Shown here piece by piece: positions 43,612 to 52,252 of a DNA stretch of 64,000 nucleotides. Below the pieces are notes generated by a model that saw only the letters and a list, made by a program, of their open reading frames with translations, was not told the origin of the DNA and did no database searches. The DNA is taken from positions 1 to 64,000 of the forward strand of contig DASSNU010000011.1 of NCBI GenBank assembly GCA_035701265.1, in the 5' to 3' direction. Each line of letters begins with the position of its first letter. Positions within the stretch are counted from its first letter, which is position 1. The stretch comes from DASSNU01 sp035701265 (GTDB taxonomy: Bacteria > Gemmatimonadota > Gemmatimonadetes > Gemmatimonadales > Gemmatimonadaceae). A program made the translations under genes and the position numbers.

Positions 43612-46347
43612 ATGACCACCGCACCGACCGGAACGGGAACCCGCATGCAGGCGCTGCACGAGCTGGGACAGAGCGTGTGGCTCGACTACCTGCGGCGCGG
43701 GATGATCACGTCGGGCGAGCTGCAAGCGCTCATCGACGATGGGCTGCGGGGGATGACCTCCAACCCGACCATCTTCGAGCACGCCATCGCGGGGAGCAAC
43801 GATTACGACGATGCCCTCCGCCGCATCCCTCCCGACCGCCCGGCGCGGCAGGTCTTCGAGAAGATCGCGGTGGAAGACGTGCGCGCGGCGTGCGATCTCT
43901 TCCGTCCGGTCTACGATGAAAGCGACGGCGCCGATGGCTTCGTCTCCATCGAGGTCTCGCCGGGCGTGGCGCGCGACACGAACGGGTCCATCGAGGAAGC
44001 GCGCCGCCTGTGGCATGCGGTGGACCGTCCCAACGTGATGATCAAGATCCCCGGCACGCGCGAAGGATGGCCCGCCATCGAGCGCTGCCTGTGGGAGGGG
44101 ATCAACATCAACATCACGCTCCTCTTCTCGGTGGAGCACCACCGGCAGGTGGCCGAGGCGTACCTGCGCGCGCTCGAGCTGCGCATCAAGGAGGAGAAGC
44201 CGATTCATCATCTCGCATCGGTGGCCTCCTTCTTCGTGAGCCGCGTGGATACCGAGATCGAGAAGCGTCTGGCCAAACGCCCCGACGCGCTGGCCGAACT
44301 GGGCGGAAGGGTGGGGATCGCCAACGCGCGGATGGCCTACGCGCTCTTCCAGGAGATGACGGCGAGCGCGCGCTGGCGCGAGCTGGCCGCGAAGGGCGCG
44401 CGCGTGCAGCGCCCGCTCTGGGCGAGCACGAGCACCAAGAACCCCGCGTACTCCGACGTGCTGTACGTGGATTCGCTCATCGGAGCGGACACGGTGAACA
44501 CCCTCACCCTGGAGACGCTGCGGGCGTTCGAGGAGCACGGCCGGCTCGCCCCCGCGCTCGACGCGCCGCTGGACGACGCGAAGGCGATCATGCGCCGCGT
44601 CGCCGAGCTCGGCATCGACTTCGACGACGTCACTGCCACGCTCGAGAACGAAGGCATCGCCAAGTTCGAGAAATCCTTCGACAGTCTGCTCCACGTGATC
44701 GACAGCAAGCGGCGCACCCTGGGCGGCGACGGCGCTCCGCCTCTCCCACCGAGCGTCTCGCGCGCCGCGCTGGGCCCCCTCGACGCGCCGGTGCACAAGC
44801 GGCTGGAGCAACTGGCCAGCGACCACATCGTCAAGCGCATCTGGTCGCACGATCCGCGTGTGTGGAGCGATGACCCCAACGCGCCGGAAATCCGCGACCG
44901 GCTCGGCTGGCTCATGGTCGGGGAGAAGATGGCGCAGCAGGTGGACGCGCTCTCCACCTTTGCCGACGACGTGCGTGCGAGCTACGAGCGCGTGGTGCTG
45001 TGCGGGATGGGCGGATCGAGCCTCGCGCCGGAAGTGCTCTGGCAGACCTTTGGCAAGCGCGACGGCTTCCCGTCCCTCGTGGTGCTCGACACCACCGATC
45101 CGCGATCGATCGTCGCGGTGGACGACGATCGCCTGGCGCGCACGCTCTTCATCATCTCGAGCAAGTCGGGGACGACGCAGGAGACCACCAGTCTCTTCCG
45201 CCACTTCTGGGAGCGCACCGGCGGGCGCGGCGAGCAGTTCGTCGCCATCACCGATCCCGGCACGCCGCTCGAGGAGCTCGCGCGCACGCACGGCTTCCGC
45301 CGTCTCTTCTCCAACCCTGCGGACATCGGCGGGCGCTACTCCGCGCTGTCCTACTTCGGCTTGGTGCCCGCCGCACTCATTGGCGTGGACGTGAAGGCGC
45401 TCCTGCACTGCGCGCATCGCCTGGCCGAGTCGTGCGCGGCGTTCGTGGCGCCGGGGGAGAATCCCGGTGCGTGGCTGGGCGCGGTGCTGGGTGAGGGAGT
45501 GCGCGCGGGACGCGACAAGGCCACGTTCGTGCTCTCGCCGGGGATCGCGTCGTTCGGGCTGTGGGTGGAGCAGTTGCTGGCCGAGAGCACCGGCAAGGAG
45601 GGGACCGGCGTTGTTCCAATAGCGGGCGAGCCGCTCGGCGCCCCCGAGGTCTACGGGAACGACCGGTTGTTCATCGCGATGATGCTCGAGGGCGAGAGCG
45701 ATCCGGCGGTCGCGAAGAAGCTCGGCGCGCTCGAGCGCGCGGGACATCCGGTGGTCCGCCTCACGCTCAGCGATCGCGCCGACCTGGGCGCGGAGTTCTT
45801 CCGCTGGGAGTTCGCCACGGCGGTGGCCGGCTCGGTGCTCGGGATCAACGCGTTCGATCAGCCCAACGTGGCGGAGAGCAAGAGCAACACCAAGCGCGTG
45901 CTCCAGGAAGGCGCGCGCGCCACGCCGCCCTCCACGCGCGCGGATGCGGAGAAGTTCTTCGCGAATGTTCCCGCCGGCCACTACGTGGCGATCATGGCGT
46001 ACGTCCCGCCGAGCAGCGGGACCGACGCACAGCTCGAGCGTGTGCGCGTGGCGATTCGCGACCGGCTGCGCGTGGCGACCACCGTCGGCTACGGACCGCG
46101 CTTCCTGCACTCCACCGGACAGTTGCACAAGGGTGGCGCTCCCATCGGCCACTTCGTGCAGGTGGTGGATCCCGTCGCGGCGGCGAAGGACATTCCGATT
46201 CCCGGGGAGTCGTTCACCTTCGGCACGTTGGAGAGCGCGCAGGCGGAGGGCGACCTGCAGGCGCTCGTGTCACGGAAGCGCCCGGTGCTCCGGGCGCCGG
46301 GGATCGCCGCGCTGGAGGAATGGGTGCGCGCCATCGCCGCAGGATGA
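43612..46347 (+). CDS. Bifunctional transaldolase / glucose-6-phosphate isomerase
   Basis: A 911-residue fusion. The N-terminal ~370 residues are a transaldolase (GMTSNPTIFEHAIAGS, Schiff-base lysine in VMIKIPGTREG, WASTSTKNPAYSDVLYV). The rest is a phosphoglucose isomerase (CGMGGSSLAPEV, SSKSGTTQETTSLF, GGRYSALSYFGLVPAAL, GTGVVPIAGEP). Tal-Pgi fusions occur in several bacterial lineages and link sugar interconversion. GGAAGGAGG precedes the ATG. It is coupled to the HAD gene by an ATGA overlap. Confidence 0.95.
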   Translation: MTTAPTGTGTRMQALHELGQSVWLDYLRRGMITSGELQALIDDGLRGMTSNPTIFEHAIAGSNDYDDALRRIPPDRPARQVFEKIAVEDVRAACDLFRPVYDESDGADGFVSIEVSPGVARDTNGSIEEARRLWHAVDRPNVMIKIPGTREGWPAIERCLWEGININITLLFSVEHHRQVAEAYLRALELRIKEEKPIHHLASVASFFVSRVDTEIEKRLAKRPDALAELGGRVGIANARMAYALFQEMTASARWRELAAKGARVQRPLWASTSTKNPAYSDVLYVDSLIGADTVNTLTLETLRAFEEHGRLAPALDAPLDDAKAIMRRVAELGIDFDDVTATLENEGIAKFEKSFDSLLHVIDSKRRTLGGDGAPPLPPSVSRAALGPLDAPVHKRLEQLASDHIVKRIWSHDPRVWSDDPNAPEIRDRLGWLMVGEKMAQQVDALSTFADDVRASYERVVLCGMGGSSLAPEVLWQTFGKRDGFPSLVVLDTTDPRSIVAVDDDRLARTLFIISSKSGTTQETTSLFRHFWERTGGRGEQFVAITDPGTPLEELARTHGFRRLFSNPADIGGRYSALSYFGLVPAALIGVDVKALLHCAHRLAESCAAFVAPGENPGAWLGAVLGEGVRAGRDKATFVLSPGIASFGLWVEQLLAESTGKEGTGVVPIAGEPLGAPEVYGNDRLFIAMMLEGESDPAVAKKLGALERAGHPVVRLTLSDRADLGAEFFRWEFATAVAGSVLGINAFDQPNVAESKSNTKRVLQEGARATPPSTRADAEKFFANVPAGHYVAIMAYVPPSSGTDAQLERVRVAIRDRLRVATTVGYGPRFLHSTGQLHKGGAPIGHFVQVVDPVAAAKDIPIPGESFTFGTLESAQAEGDLQALVSRKRPVLRAPGIAALEEWVRAIAAG

Positions 46348-46952
46348 GCATCACGCACATCTACTTCGACATCGGCGGCGTGCTCGGCTCCAACGGCTGG
46401 GACCACGAGCAGCGCGCCGCGGCGGTGGCGGAATTCGGGTTGGATGGCACCGCGTTCGAGCGGCAGCATCAGGAAGTGGTCGGGATGCTCGAGGAAGGGG
46501 AGATCACCCTGGACGAGTATCTCGACTATGCGGTGTTCGACCACCCGCGGCGGTTTACGCGCGAGGAGTTCGTGGCGTTCATGCTGGCGCAGAGCCGCCC
46601 GTGGCCCGCATCGTTGGAGCTGGCGCGCGCGCTCGCGCGCTCCGGACGCTATCGCCTGATGACGATCAACAACGAATCCGCCGAGTTGAGCGCGCACCGC
46701 GTGCGCGCGTTCGGATTGCACGAGATCTTCGTGGCATTCTTCACGTCCTGCTTCGTGGGCGCGGCCAAGCCTTCGCGCCGCATCTACGAGACGGCGCTCA
46801 GCGTGGCGCAGGCCAGCCCGCCCGACAGTGTCTTCATCGACGACCGGCCGGCGAACCTGTTTCCGGCGGAGCGGTTGGGGATGCACACCATCCAGTTCAC
46901 GAACCCCGACGCGCTGCGCCAGGAGTTGCACGCGCTCGGGGTGACCATCTAA
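46344..46952 (+). CDS. HAD-superfamily hydrolase
   Basis: A 202-residue protein of the HAD-IA group. Motif I is FDIGGVL, in which the second aspartate is a glycine as in YihX-like members; motif II is MTINNES, the motif III lysine is in VGAAKPSRRIYETAL, and motif IV is VFIDDRPANLFPAE. It probably dephosphorylates a sugar phosphate or a damaged by-product within the pathway, inferred from its place in the operon. A weak hairpin with TTTT follows. Confidence 0.85.
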   Translation: MSITHIYFDIGGVLGSNGWDHEQRAAAVAEFGLDGTAFERQHQEVVGMLEEGEITLDEYLDYAVFDHPRRFTREEFVAFMLAQSRPWPASLELARALARSGRYRLMTINNESAELSAHRVRAFGLHEIFVAFFTSCFVGAAKPSRRIYETALSVAQASPPDSVFIDDRPANLFPAERLGMHTIQFTNPDALRQELHALGVTI

Positions 46953-46962
46953 GCGACCATCT

Positions 46963-46985
46963 GAGCGCGCGACGCGCTCGCACTT
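46963..46985 (+). terminator. Weak intrinsic terminator-like hairpin inside the sugar operon
   Basis: Seven-base arms GAGCGCG and CGCGCTC with a three-base loop, then GCACTTTT. It sits in the 50-base gap between the HAD gene and gnd, the largest gap in the second half of the operon, and could cause partial termination. Confidence 0.35.
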
Positions 46986-47002
46986 TTCGGGGGGGGGAGC
47001 AC

Positions 47003-47920
47003 ATGGCGGCATCGACGGGAATGCGGTTGGGGATGATCGGCCTGGGACGCATGGGCGGGAACATGGCGCGGCGTCTCATGCGCGACGGACATCAGGTGGT
47101 GGCGTGGGATCGCACTCCCGACGCGGTCCGTCAGCTCGGCGCAGACGGAGCGATCGGCGTGGCCGACCTGGCGGAGATGTGCGCGCAACTCGAGCCGCCG
47201 CGCGTCATCTGGATCATGGTCCCCGCCGGCACTCCGGTCGATGAAACGATCGCCGCGCTCCTCGAGCACGCGGCGGCGGGGGACATCTTCGTGGACGGCG
47301 GCAACTCCAACTTTCACGACACGCTGCGCCGCGGCGAGATGCTGCGCGGGAAGGGGATCGAGTTCGTCGACTCGGGAACGAGCGGAGGAGTCTGGGGGCT
47401 CGAGAACGGCTACTGTCTCATGGTGGGGGGGAGCGCCGCGGCCGTGCGCACCGTGGAGCCCATCTTCCGGTCGCTCGCCGCGCCCGAGGGGTACGCGCAC
47501 GTGGGGCCCACGGGGAGCGGACACTACGTGAAGATGGTACACAACGGCATCGAATACGGCATGCTGCAAGCGTACGCCGAAGGGTACGAGATCCTGCACG
47601 CCTCGCGCGAGTTCGATCTCGACCTGCGGCAGATCGCGGCCGTCTGGAACCACGGCAGCGTGGTGCGCTCCTGGCTGAATGAGCTGGCCGAGCGCGCATT
47701 CGCGGAGAACGCCGACCTGTCGGGGATCCGCGACTACGTGGCCGACTCGGGGGAGGGACGGTGGACGATCCAGGAGGCGATGGAGCTCGACGTGCCCGCG
47801 CCGATCATCACGCTCTCGCTCCTGGCGCGCTTCCGCTCGCGCCAGGAGTCGTCGTTCGGCGCCAAGGTGATCGCGGCGCTCCGGCACCAGTTCGGCGGAC
47901 ACGCGGTGAAGAAAGCATGA
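47003..47920 (+). CDS. gnd: 6-phosphogluconate dehydrogenase, short (GndA/YqeC) type
   Basis: A 305-residue decarboxylating dehydrogenase producing ribulose-5-phosphate. The nucleotide-binding fold GMIGLGRMGGNMARRL is near the start; DGGNSNFHDT, SGTSGGVWGLENGYCLMVGG and HYVKMVHNGIEYGMLQAYAEG hold substrate and catalytic residues. Its length is that of the short, often NAD-linked class rather than the ~470-residue E. coli enzyme. A run of nine G ending in GGGAGC stands at the Shine-Dalgarno position. It overlaps zwf by four bases. Confidence 0.93.
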   Translation: MAASTGMRLGMIGLGRMGGNMARRLMRDGHQVVAWDRTPDAVRQLGADGAIGVADLAEMCAQLEPPRVIWIMVPAGTPVDETIAALLEHAAAGDIFVDGGNSNFHDTLRRGEMLRGKGIEFVDSGTSGGVWGLENGYCLMVGGSAAAVRTVEPIFRSLAAPEGYAHVGPTGSGHYVKMVHNGIEYGMLQAYAEGYEILHASREFDLDLRQIAAVWNHGSVVRSWLNELAERAFAENADLSGIRDYVADSGEGRWTIQEAMELDVPAPIITLSLLARFRSRQESSFGAKVIAALRHQFGGHAVKKA

Positions 47921-49557
47921 GCGAACACGACGATCACGCGCCGGCGCGCGGCGCGTACGGCGGGGGCGACGGAGGGACGGCCGTGGCGGAGCTCCCGCCG
48001 GTCGCCATCCAGGTCACCTCCGAGATCAGCATCGCCTCGCAGCCTCCCAAGAAGGGTGAGGCGTGCACGATGGTCATCCTCGGCGCAGGGGGAGATCTCA
48101 CCCGCCGCAAGCTCATGCCCGCGCTCTTCCATCTGCAGTGCGATGGCCTGCTCGATCCCGAATTCGCCATCCTGGGCGTGGCGCGCGAGCCGCTGGACGA
48201 CGAGAGCTTCCGCCGCGCGATGTACGAGGCGGTGAAGGCATCCGACGAGCCCAACGGCGCGGGAAAGATCGACGAGGATCAGTGGCGCCAGTTCGCGCCG
48301 CGGCTCGGCTACGTGTCCGGCGACCTGAGCGATCGGCGCACGTACGCGAATCTGATCGGACGATTGGAGCGCGTGGAGCAACAGCGCGAGGAGAACGACG
48401 GACGCCTGTTCTATCTGGCCATCCCGCCGAGCATCGACAGCACCGTCATCCGCGAGCTGTCGCAGAGCGGCGTGGCGCCGCGCGTCGATACGCCGGAAGG
48501 GCGCCCCTGGGTGCGCGTCATCGTGGAGAAGCCGTTCGGTCGGAGCCTGGACAGCGCGCGCGCGTTGAACGCGGTGGTGGAGCGCGCGTTCGCCGAGCAT
48601 CAGGTGTACCGCATCGATCACTATTTGGGGAAGGAGACCGTCCAGAACATCCTGGTGCTCCGCTTCGCCAACTCGATCTTCGAGCCGGTGTGGAACCGGA
48701 GCCACGTGCACCACGTGCAGATCACGGCGGCGGAAACGGTGGGGGTGGAGCATCGCGCGGGGTACTACGAGGAAGCGGGGGTGGTGCGCGACATGTTCCA
48801 GAACCACCTGTTGCAGCTCCTCGCGCTCACCGCCATGGAGCCGCCGGTGGCGTTCCGCGCCGATGCGGTGCGCGACGAGAAGGTGAAGGTGCTGAACGCC
48901 ATCCGTCCCATCGCGCCGGAGGAGATGCACACCTACTCCGTGCGCGGACAGTACGGACCGGGCACGATCGACGGGGAGCGGGTGGTCGGCTACCGCGAGG
49001 AGCCGCGCGTCAATCCGCAATCGCAAACGCCGACGTACGCCGCGCTCCGATTGATGATCGACAACTGGCGGTGGCAGGGAGTGCCGTTCTTTCTGCGATC
49101 GGGAAAGCGGATGCCGCGTCGCGTGACGGAGATCGCGATCCGCTTCCGCCGTCCCCCCACGCGCATGTTCAGCCGCGGCGACGGCACGCTCGCCCCCAAC
49201 GTGCTCGCCATTCGCATCCAGCCGGACGAGGGGATCTCGCTCTGCTTCGAGATCAAGGTGCCGGGGATCGGCGTGCGCACGACGTCCGCGCAGATGGACT
49301 TCAGCTACGATCGCGCCTTCGGTGGATCCAAGCACTCGGCGTACGAGACGCTGCTGCTCGACGCCATGGTCGGAGACGCCACGCTCTTCACGCGGCGCGA
49401 CGGCGTGGAGGCTGCGTGGCGCGTGGTCGATCCGTTCATCGCCGCGTGGGAATCGCGGCCCGCCACGCATTTCCCCAACTATGCCGCCGGCACGTGGGGC
49501 CCCGAGGTGGCGAACGACTTCATCGCGCGCGACGGCGCGTCGTGGCGCACCCCGTGA
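47917..49557 (+). CDS. zwf: Glucose-6-phosphate 1-dehydrogenase
   Basis: A 546-residue enzyme for the first oxidative pentose-phosphate step. VILGAGGDLTRRKLMPALF is the coenzyme-binding motif, VIVEKPFGRSLDSA and YRIDHYLGKETVQN the active site, with FFLRSGKRMPRRVTEI in the beta+alpha domain. The first ~45 residues are a variable hydrophilic extension. It is coupled by ATGA to gnd and by GTGA to rpiA. Confidence 0.95.
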   Translation: MSEHDDHAPARGAYGGGDGGTAVAELPPVAIQVTSEISIASQPPKKGEACTMVILGAGGDLTRRKLMPALFHLQCDGLLDPEFAILGVAREPLDDESFRRAMYEAVKASDEPNGAGKIDEDQWRQFAPRLGYVSGDLSDRRTYANLIGRLERVEQQREENDGRLFYLAIPPSIDSTVIRELSQSGVAPRVDTPEGRPWVRVIVEKPFGRSLDSARALNAVVERAFAEHQVYRIDHYLGKETVQNILVLRFANSIFEPVWNRSHVHHVQITAAETVGVEHRAGYYEEAGVVRDMFQNHLLQLLALTAMEPPVAFRADAVRDEKVKVLNAIRPIAPEEMHTYSVRGQYGPGTIDGERVVGYREEPRVNPQSQTPTYAALRLMIDNWRWQGVPFFLRSGKRMPRRVTEIAIRFRRPPTRMFSRGDGTLAPNVLAIRIQPDEGISLCFEIKVPGIGVRTTSAQMDFSYDRAFGGSKHSAYETLLLDAMVGDATLFTRRDGVEAAWRVVDPFIAAWESRPATHFPNYAAGTWGPEVANDFIARDGASWRTP

Positions 49558-50312
49558 GCGCGAACGGGATGACCGGGAGCGACAAGCGCGCGGAAGGCGC
49601 GCAGCACTCTGTGAGCGCGGCGCATCACGCCACGAGCGGCGGCGACGCCGCGCAGCGCGCCAAGGCGGACGCGGCGCAGCGCGCGGCGGCGCTGGTGCAG
49701 TCGGGAATGCGGCTCGGGCTCGGCACCGGATCTACCGCGAGTCTCGTGGTCGAGCGGTTGGGCGCGCGGCTCGCGGCGGGCGAACTGCGCGACATCGCCG
49801 GTGTCCCCACGTCGAGCGCCACGCGCGAGCTGGCGGAGAAGTGCGGCGTCCCAGTGGGAACGTTGGAGGAGTACCCCGTGCTCGATCTGGCGATCGACGG
49901 CGCGGACGAGGTGGATCCGGCGGGAGACCTCATCAAGGGGGCGGGGGGCGCGCTGCTCTGGGAGAAGATCGTCGCTTCGAGCGCGGCGCGGTTGGTGATC
50001 GTGGTGGATGAGGGGAAGCTCGTGCCGCGACTGGGAGTGCGGTATCCCGTGCCGGTGGAGGTCGTCCCCTTCGGATGGCGCACGCACGTGGAGCCGCTGC
50101 GGAAGTTGGGCGGGGAGAGCGTGCTGCGCCGCACGGCGAACGGCGAGCCGTACCGGACGGACAGCGGCCACTTCATCCTGGATGTGCGCTTCGCGGACGG
50201 GATCGCCGACGCGCGGGCACTGGAGCAGGCGGTCCGGTCGCGTCCCGGCGTGGTGGAGACCGGTCTTTTCCTCGGCTTCCATCCCGAGGTGATCGTGGGA
50301 CGGGCCGGGTAG
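49554..50312 (+). CDS. rpiA: Ribose-5-phosphate isomerase A
   Basis: A 252-residue enzyme with the RpiA blocks GLGTGSTA, DGADEVDP, KGAGGALLWEKIVA and DEGKLVPRLG. The GTG start overlaps the zwf stop by four bases and gives a ~37-residue alanine-rich leader before the conserved domain, so initiation further downstream is possible. It closes the operon, completing conversion of glucose to ribose-5-phosphate. Confidence 0.93.
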   Translation: MSANGMTGSDKRAEGAQHSVSAAHHATSGGDAAQRAKADAAQRAAALVQSGMRLGLGTGSTASLVVERLGARLAAGELRDIAGVPTSSATRELAEKCGVPVGTLEEYPVLDLAIDGADEVDPAGDLIKGAGGALLWEKIVASSAARLVIVVDEGKLVPRLGVRYPVPVEVVPFGWRTHVEPLRKLGGESVLRRTANGEPYRTDSGHFILDVRFADGIADARALEQAVRSRPGVVETGLFLGFHPEVIVGRAG

Positions 50313-50375
50313 GGGGCAGGGGGGCAGGGCAGGGCAGCGCCCCACGGCTGGCCGACGCTTTGCGGCATAAAGTAC

Positions 50376-50404
50376 TTGACAGAACGCCCGGGAACCGGTA
50401 TCGT
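50376..50404 (+). promoter_or_regulatory. Sigma-70-type promoter of a leaderless transcript
   Basis: TTGACA at 50376-50381 matches the -35 consensus, followed by a 17-base spacer and TATCGT at 50399-50404 (4 of 6 to TATAAT). The ATG of the next gene is at 50412, exactly where transcription would begin, and no Shine-Dalgarno exists. This points to leaderless translation. Confidence 0.7.
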
Positions 50405-50411
50405 GCTCCCC

Positions 50412-51026
50412 ATGGCGTCCGTACGACCGATCCGATCCGCCCTCCCCGAGGCCCCGGCGCTGCACGACCGCGCGATGGACGACCTCCGCTTCATCCGCGA
50501 AACGATGGAGAACGCGTCGTCGTTCACCGCCTTCTCCGGATGGGGGCAGCTCCTGGTCGGACTCACCGCCGTCGTCGCCGGACTCATCGCCGCGCGCCAG
50601 CGCTCCGAAGCGGCCTGGCTCAACGTCTGGCTGGGCGAGGCGCTCCTCTCCGTCATCATCGGCACCGTCACCACCGGCCTCAAGGCGCGCGCCGCCAGGC
50701 TGCCGCTCGTCTCCGGCCCGGTGCGCAAGTTCGTCCTCAGCTTCTCGCCGGCCATCGTGGTCGGCGCGCTGCTCACGCTGTTCCTGTACCAGCGCGGCCT
50801 GCTCGATCTGCTCCCCGCCATCTGGATGCTGCTCTACGGCGCCGGTGTCGTGGCGGGCGGATCGTTCTCGGTCCGTGCGGTGCCCGCAATGGGCGTCTGC
50901 TTCATGGCCGCCGGCGCGGTGGCGCTCTTCGCTCCCACTCCGTGGAGCGCGTGGCTCCTTCCGGCCGCGTTCGGCGGACTGCACGTCGCCTTTGGCGCTC
51001 TCATCGCAAGGAGGTATGGTGGCTAG
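50412..51026 (+). CDS. Hypothetical membrane protein, partner of the winged-helix regulator
   Basis: A 204-residue protein with a ~35-residue soluble start (DDLRFIRETMENASSFTAFSG) and five to six hydrophobic helices (LVGLTAVVAGLIAA, FSPAIVVGALLTLFLY, LPAIWMLLYGAGVVAG, VCFMAAGAVALFA, AFGGLHVAFGALIA). No family name is certain. It overlaps the regulator gene and is followed by a DUF4173 gene; membrane protein plus winged-helix pairs like this are frequent in Gemmatimonadota and Acidobacteriota. It is preceded by a near-consensus promoter with no leader. Confidence 0.75.
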   Translation: MASVRPIRSALPEAPALHDRAMDDLRFIRETMENASSFTAFSGWGQLLVGLTAVVAGLIAARQRSEAAWLNVWLGEALLSVIIGTVTTGLKARAARLPLVSGPVRKFVLSFSPAIVVGALLTLFLYQRGLLDLLPAIWMLLYGAGVVAGGSFSVRAVPAMGVCFMAAGAVALFAPTPWSAWLLPAAFGGLHVAFGALIARRYGG

Positions 51027-51429
51027 ATCAGGAGCGCTCCCGCGCAATCGCGCCGACGGATCCTCCGCGGGCGATGGCCGCCTGCGGAGCGAATCGGGCG
51101 GGGGCGGTCGGCCCACCCCCACCGAGCCGCTCGAGCTCGACTCGCTCATCCACAACCGCATGCGCCTAGGAATAGTGAGCGCGCTCGCGGCCAACGATGC
51201 GCTCACGTTCAACGAGCTCAAGTCGCTCATGCGCACCACCGATGGCAACCTGAGCGTGCACGCGCGCAAGCTCGAGGAAGCCAAGTACGTCATCTGCAGC
51301 AAGAGCTTCGAGGGGCGCCGCCCGCGCACCGAGTATCGCCTGGCTGCGGCAGGACGCCGCGCGCTCCAGCGCTACCTGGCCCACATGGAAGCGCTCATCG
51401 AGCGCACGCGCGAGACGCTCGACCGCTGA
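51016..51429 (+). CDS. Winged-helix transcriptional regulator (HTH_27/MarR-like)
   Basis: A 137-residue DNA-binding protein. After a ~38-residue disordered leader comes a winged helix: LDSLIHNRMRLGIVSALAAND, LTFNELKSLMRTTDGNLSVHARKLEEAKYV, and the wing GRRPRTEYRLAAAGRRAL. AAGGAGGT directly precedes ATG 51016 and GTG 51019; the second has the better spacing. It overlaps the membrane protein gene by 11 bases, so the two are co-expressed and functionally linked. Confidence 0.85.
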   Translation: MVARSGALPRNRADGSSAGDGRLRSESGGGGRPTPTEPLELDSLIHNRMRLGIVSALAANDALTFNELKSLMRTTDGNLSVHARKLEEAKYVICSKSFEGRRPRTEYRLAAAGRRALQRYLAHMEALIERTRETLDR

Positions 51430-51469
51430 CCACACTGCTCACACCCTCTTTTTTTTCGACCGTCACTTT

Positions 51470-52246
51470 ATGAGCCCAAGTCCTTTGAGACGCACGACCG
51501 CCCTCCACGCCGCCATCATCATGGACGGCAACGGCCGATGGGCCACCGCGCGCGGCATGCCCCGCGTGGCCGGACACCGCGCCGGCGCCGATGCCGTCCG
51601 CCGCACCGTGGAGGCCGCCCCGCGACTCGGCATCGACACGCTCACCCTCTACGCGTTCTCCACCGACAACTGGAAGCGCCCGCCGCGCGAAGTCGCCACC
51701 CTCATGCGCCTCTTCCGATCCCACCTGCGCTCCGAAACGCCCAGGCTGGTGGAGAACGGCGTGCGACTCTCCGTCATCGGTCGACGCGATCGACTGGCGC
51801 TCCCGCTGCAGACGGAGATCGCCGCCACGGAGGACGCCACCGCGCACGGCGCCACGCTCCACCTGCGGCTCGCCATCGACTACTCCGCGCGCGACGCGAT
51901 CCTCCAGGCCGCGCTCCGCACGGCCGCGCGCGCGCACGGCGGACACAATGGCGCGCCGCCGCTCGACCTCGCCACCGAGGACAATCGTGCGCGTGCGCAT
52001 ATGTGGTTCGCCCGCGCCCTGGCCGACGCGTACGGAAGCGACGAGGCGCCGGATGTGGACCTTCTCATTCGCACGGGTGGAGAGCAGCGGCTGAGCGACT
52101 TCATGCTCTGGGAGTGCGCGTACGCGGAGCTCTACTTCGCGCCGTGCATGTGGCCGGAGTTCGACGAGGCCGCGCTCGCCGCGGCGGTGCACGACTTTCA
52201 CGGACGGCAGCGGCGCTTCGGCGCCGTGCCCAAGGTGGCGGGGTAA
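51470..52246 (+). CDS. uppS: Isoprenyl (undecaprenyl) diphosphate synthase
   Basis: A 258-residue cis-prenyltransferase making the lipid carrier for cell-wall synthesis. AIIMDGNGRWATARG holds the catalytic aspartate, GHRAGADAVRR and FSTDNWKRPPREV follow, and DLLIRTGGEQRLSDFMLWECAYAELYF is the C-terminal signature. Full length. A run of eight T lies about 14 bases upstream and no clear Shine-Dalgarno is seen. Confidence 0.93.
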   Translation: MSPSPLRRTTALHAAIIMDGNGRWATARGMPRVAGHRAGADAVRRTVEAAPRLGIDTLTLYAFSTDNWKRPPREVATLMRLFRSHLRSETPRLVENGVRLSVIGRRDRLALPLQTEIAATEDATAHGATLHLRLAIDYSARDAILQAALRTAARAHGGHNGAPPLDLATEDNRARAHMWFARALADAYGSDEAPDVDLLIRTGGEQRLSDFMLWECAYAELYFAPCMWPEFDEAALAAAVHDFHGRQRRFGAVPKVAG

Positions 52247-52252
52247 CCGACC

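Noticed and set aside
50310..50340. GGGGCAGG short repeats after rpiA
   Set aside because: Only a few imperfect units in a G-rich stretch; no evidence of a functional repeat or CRISPR.
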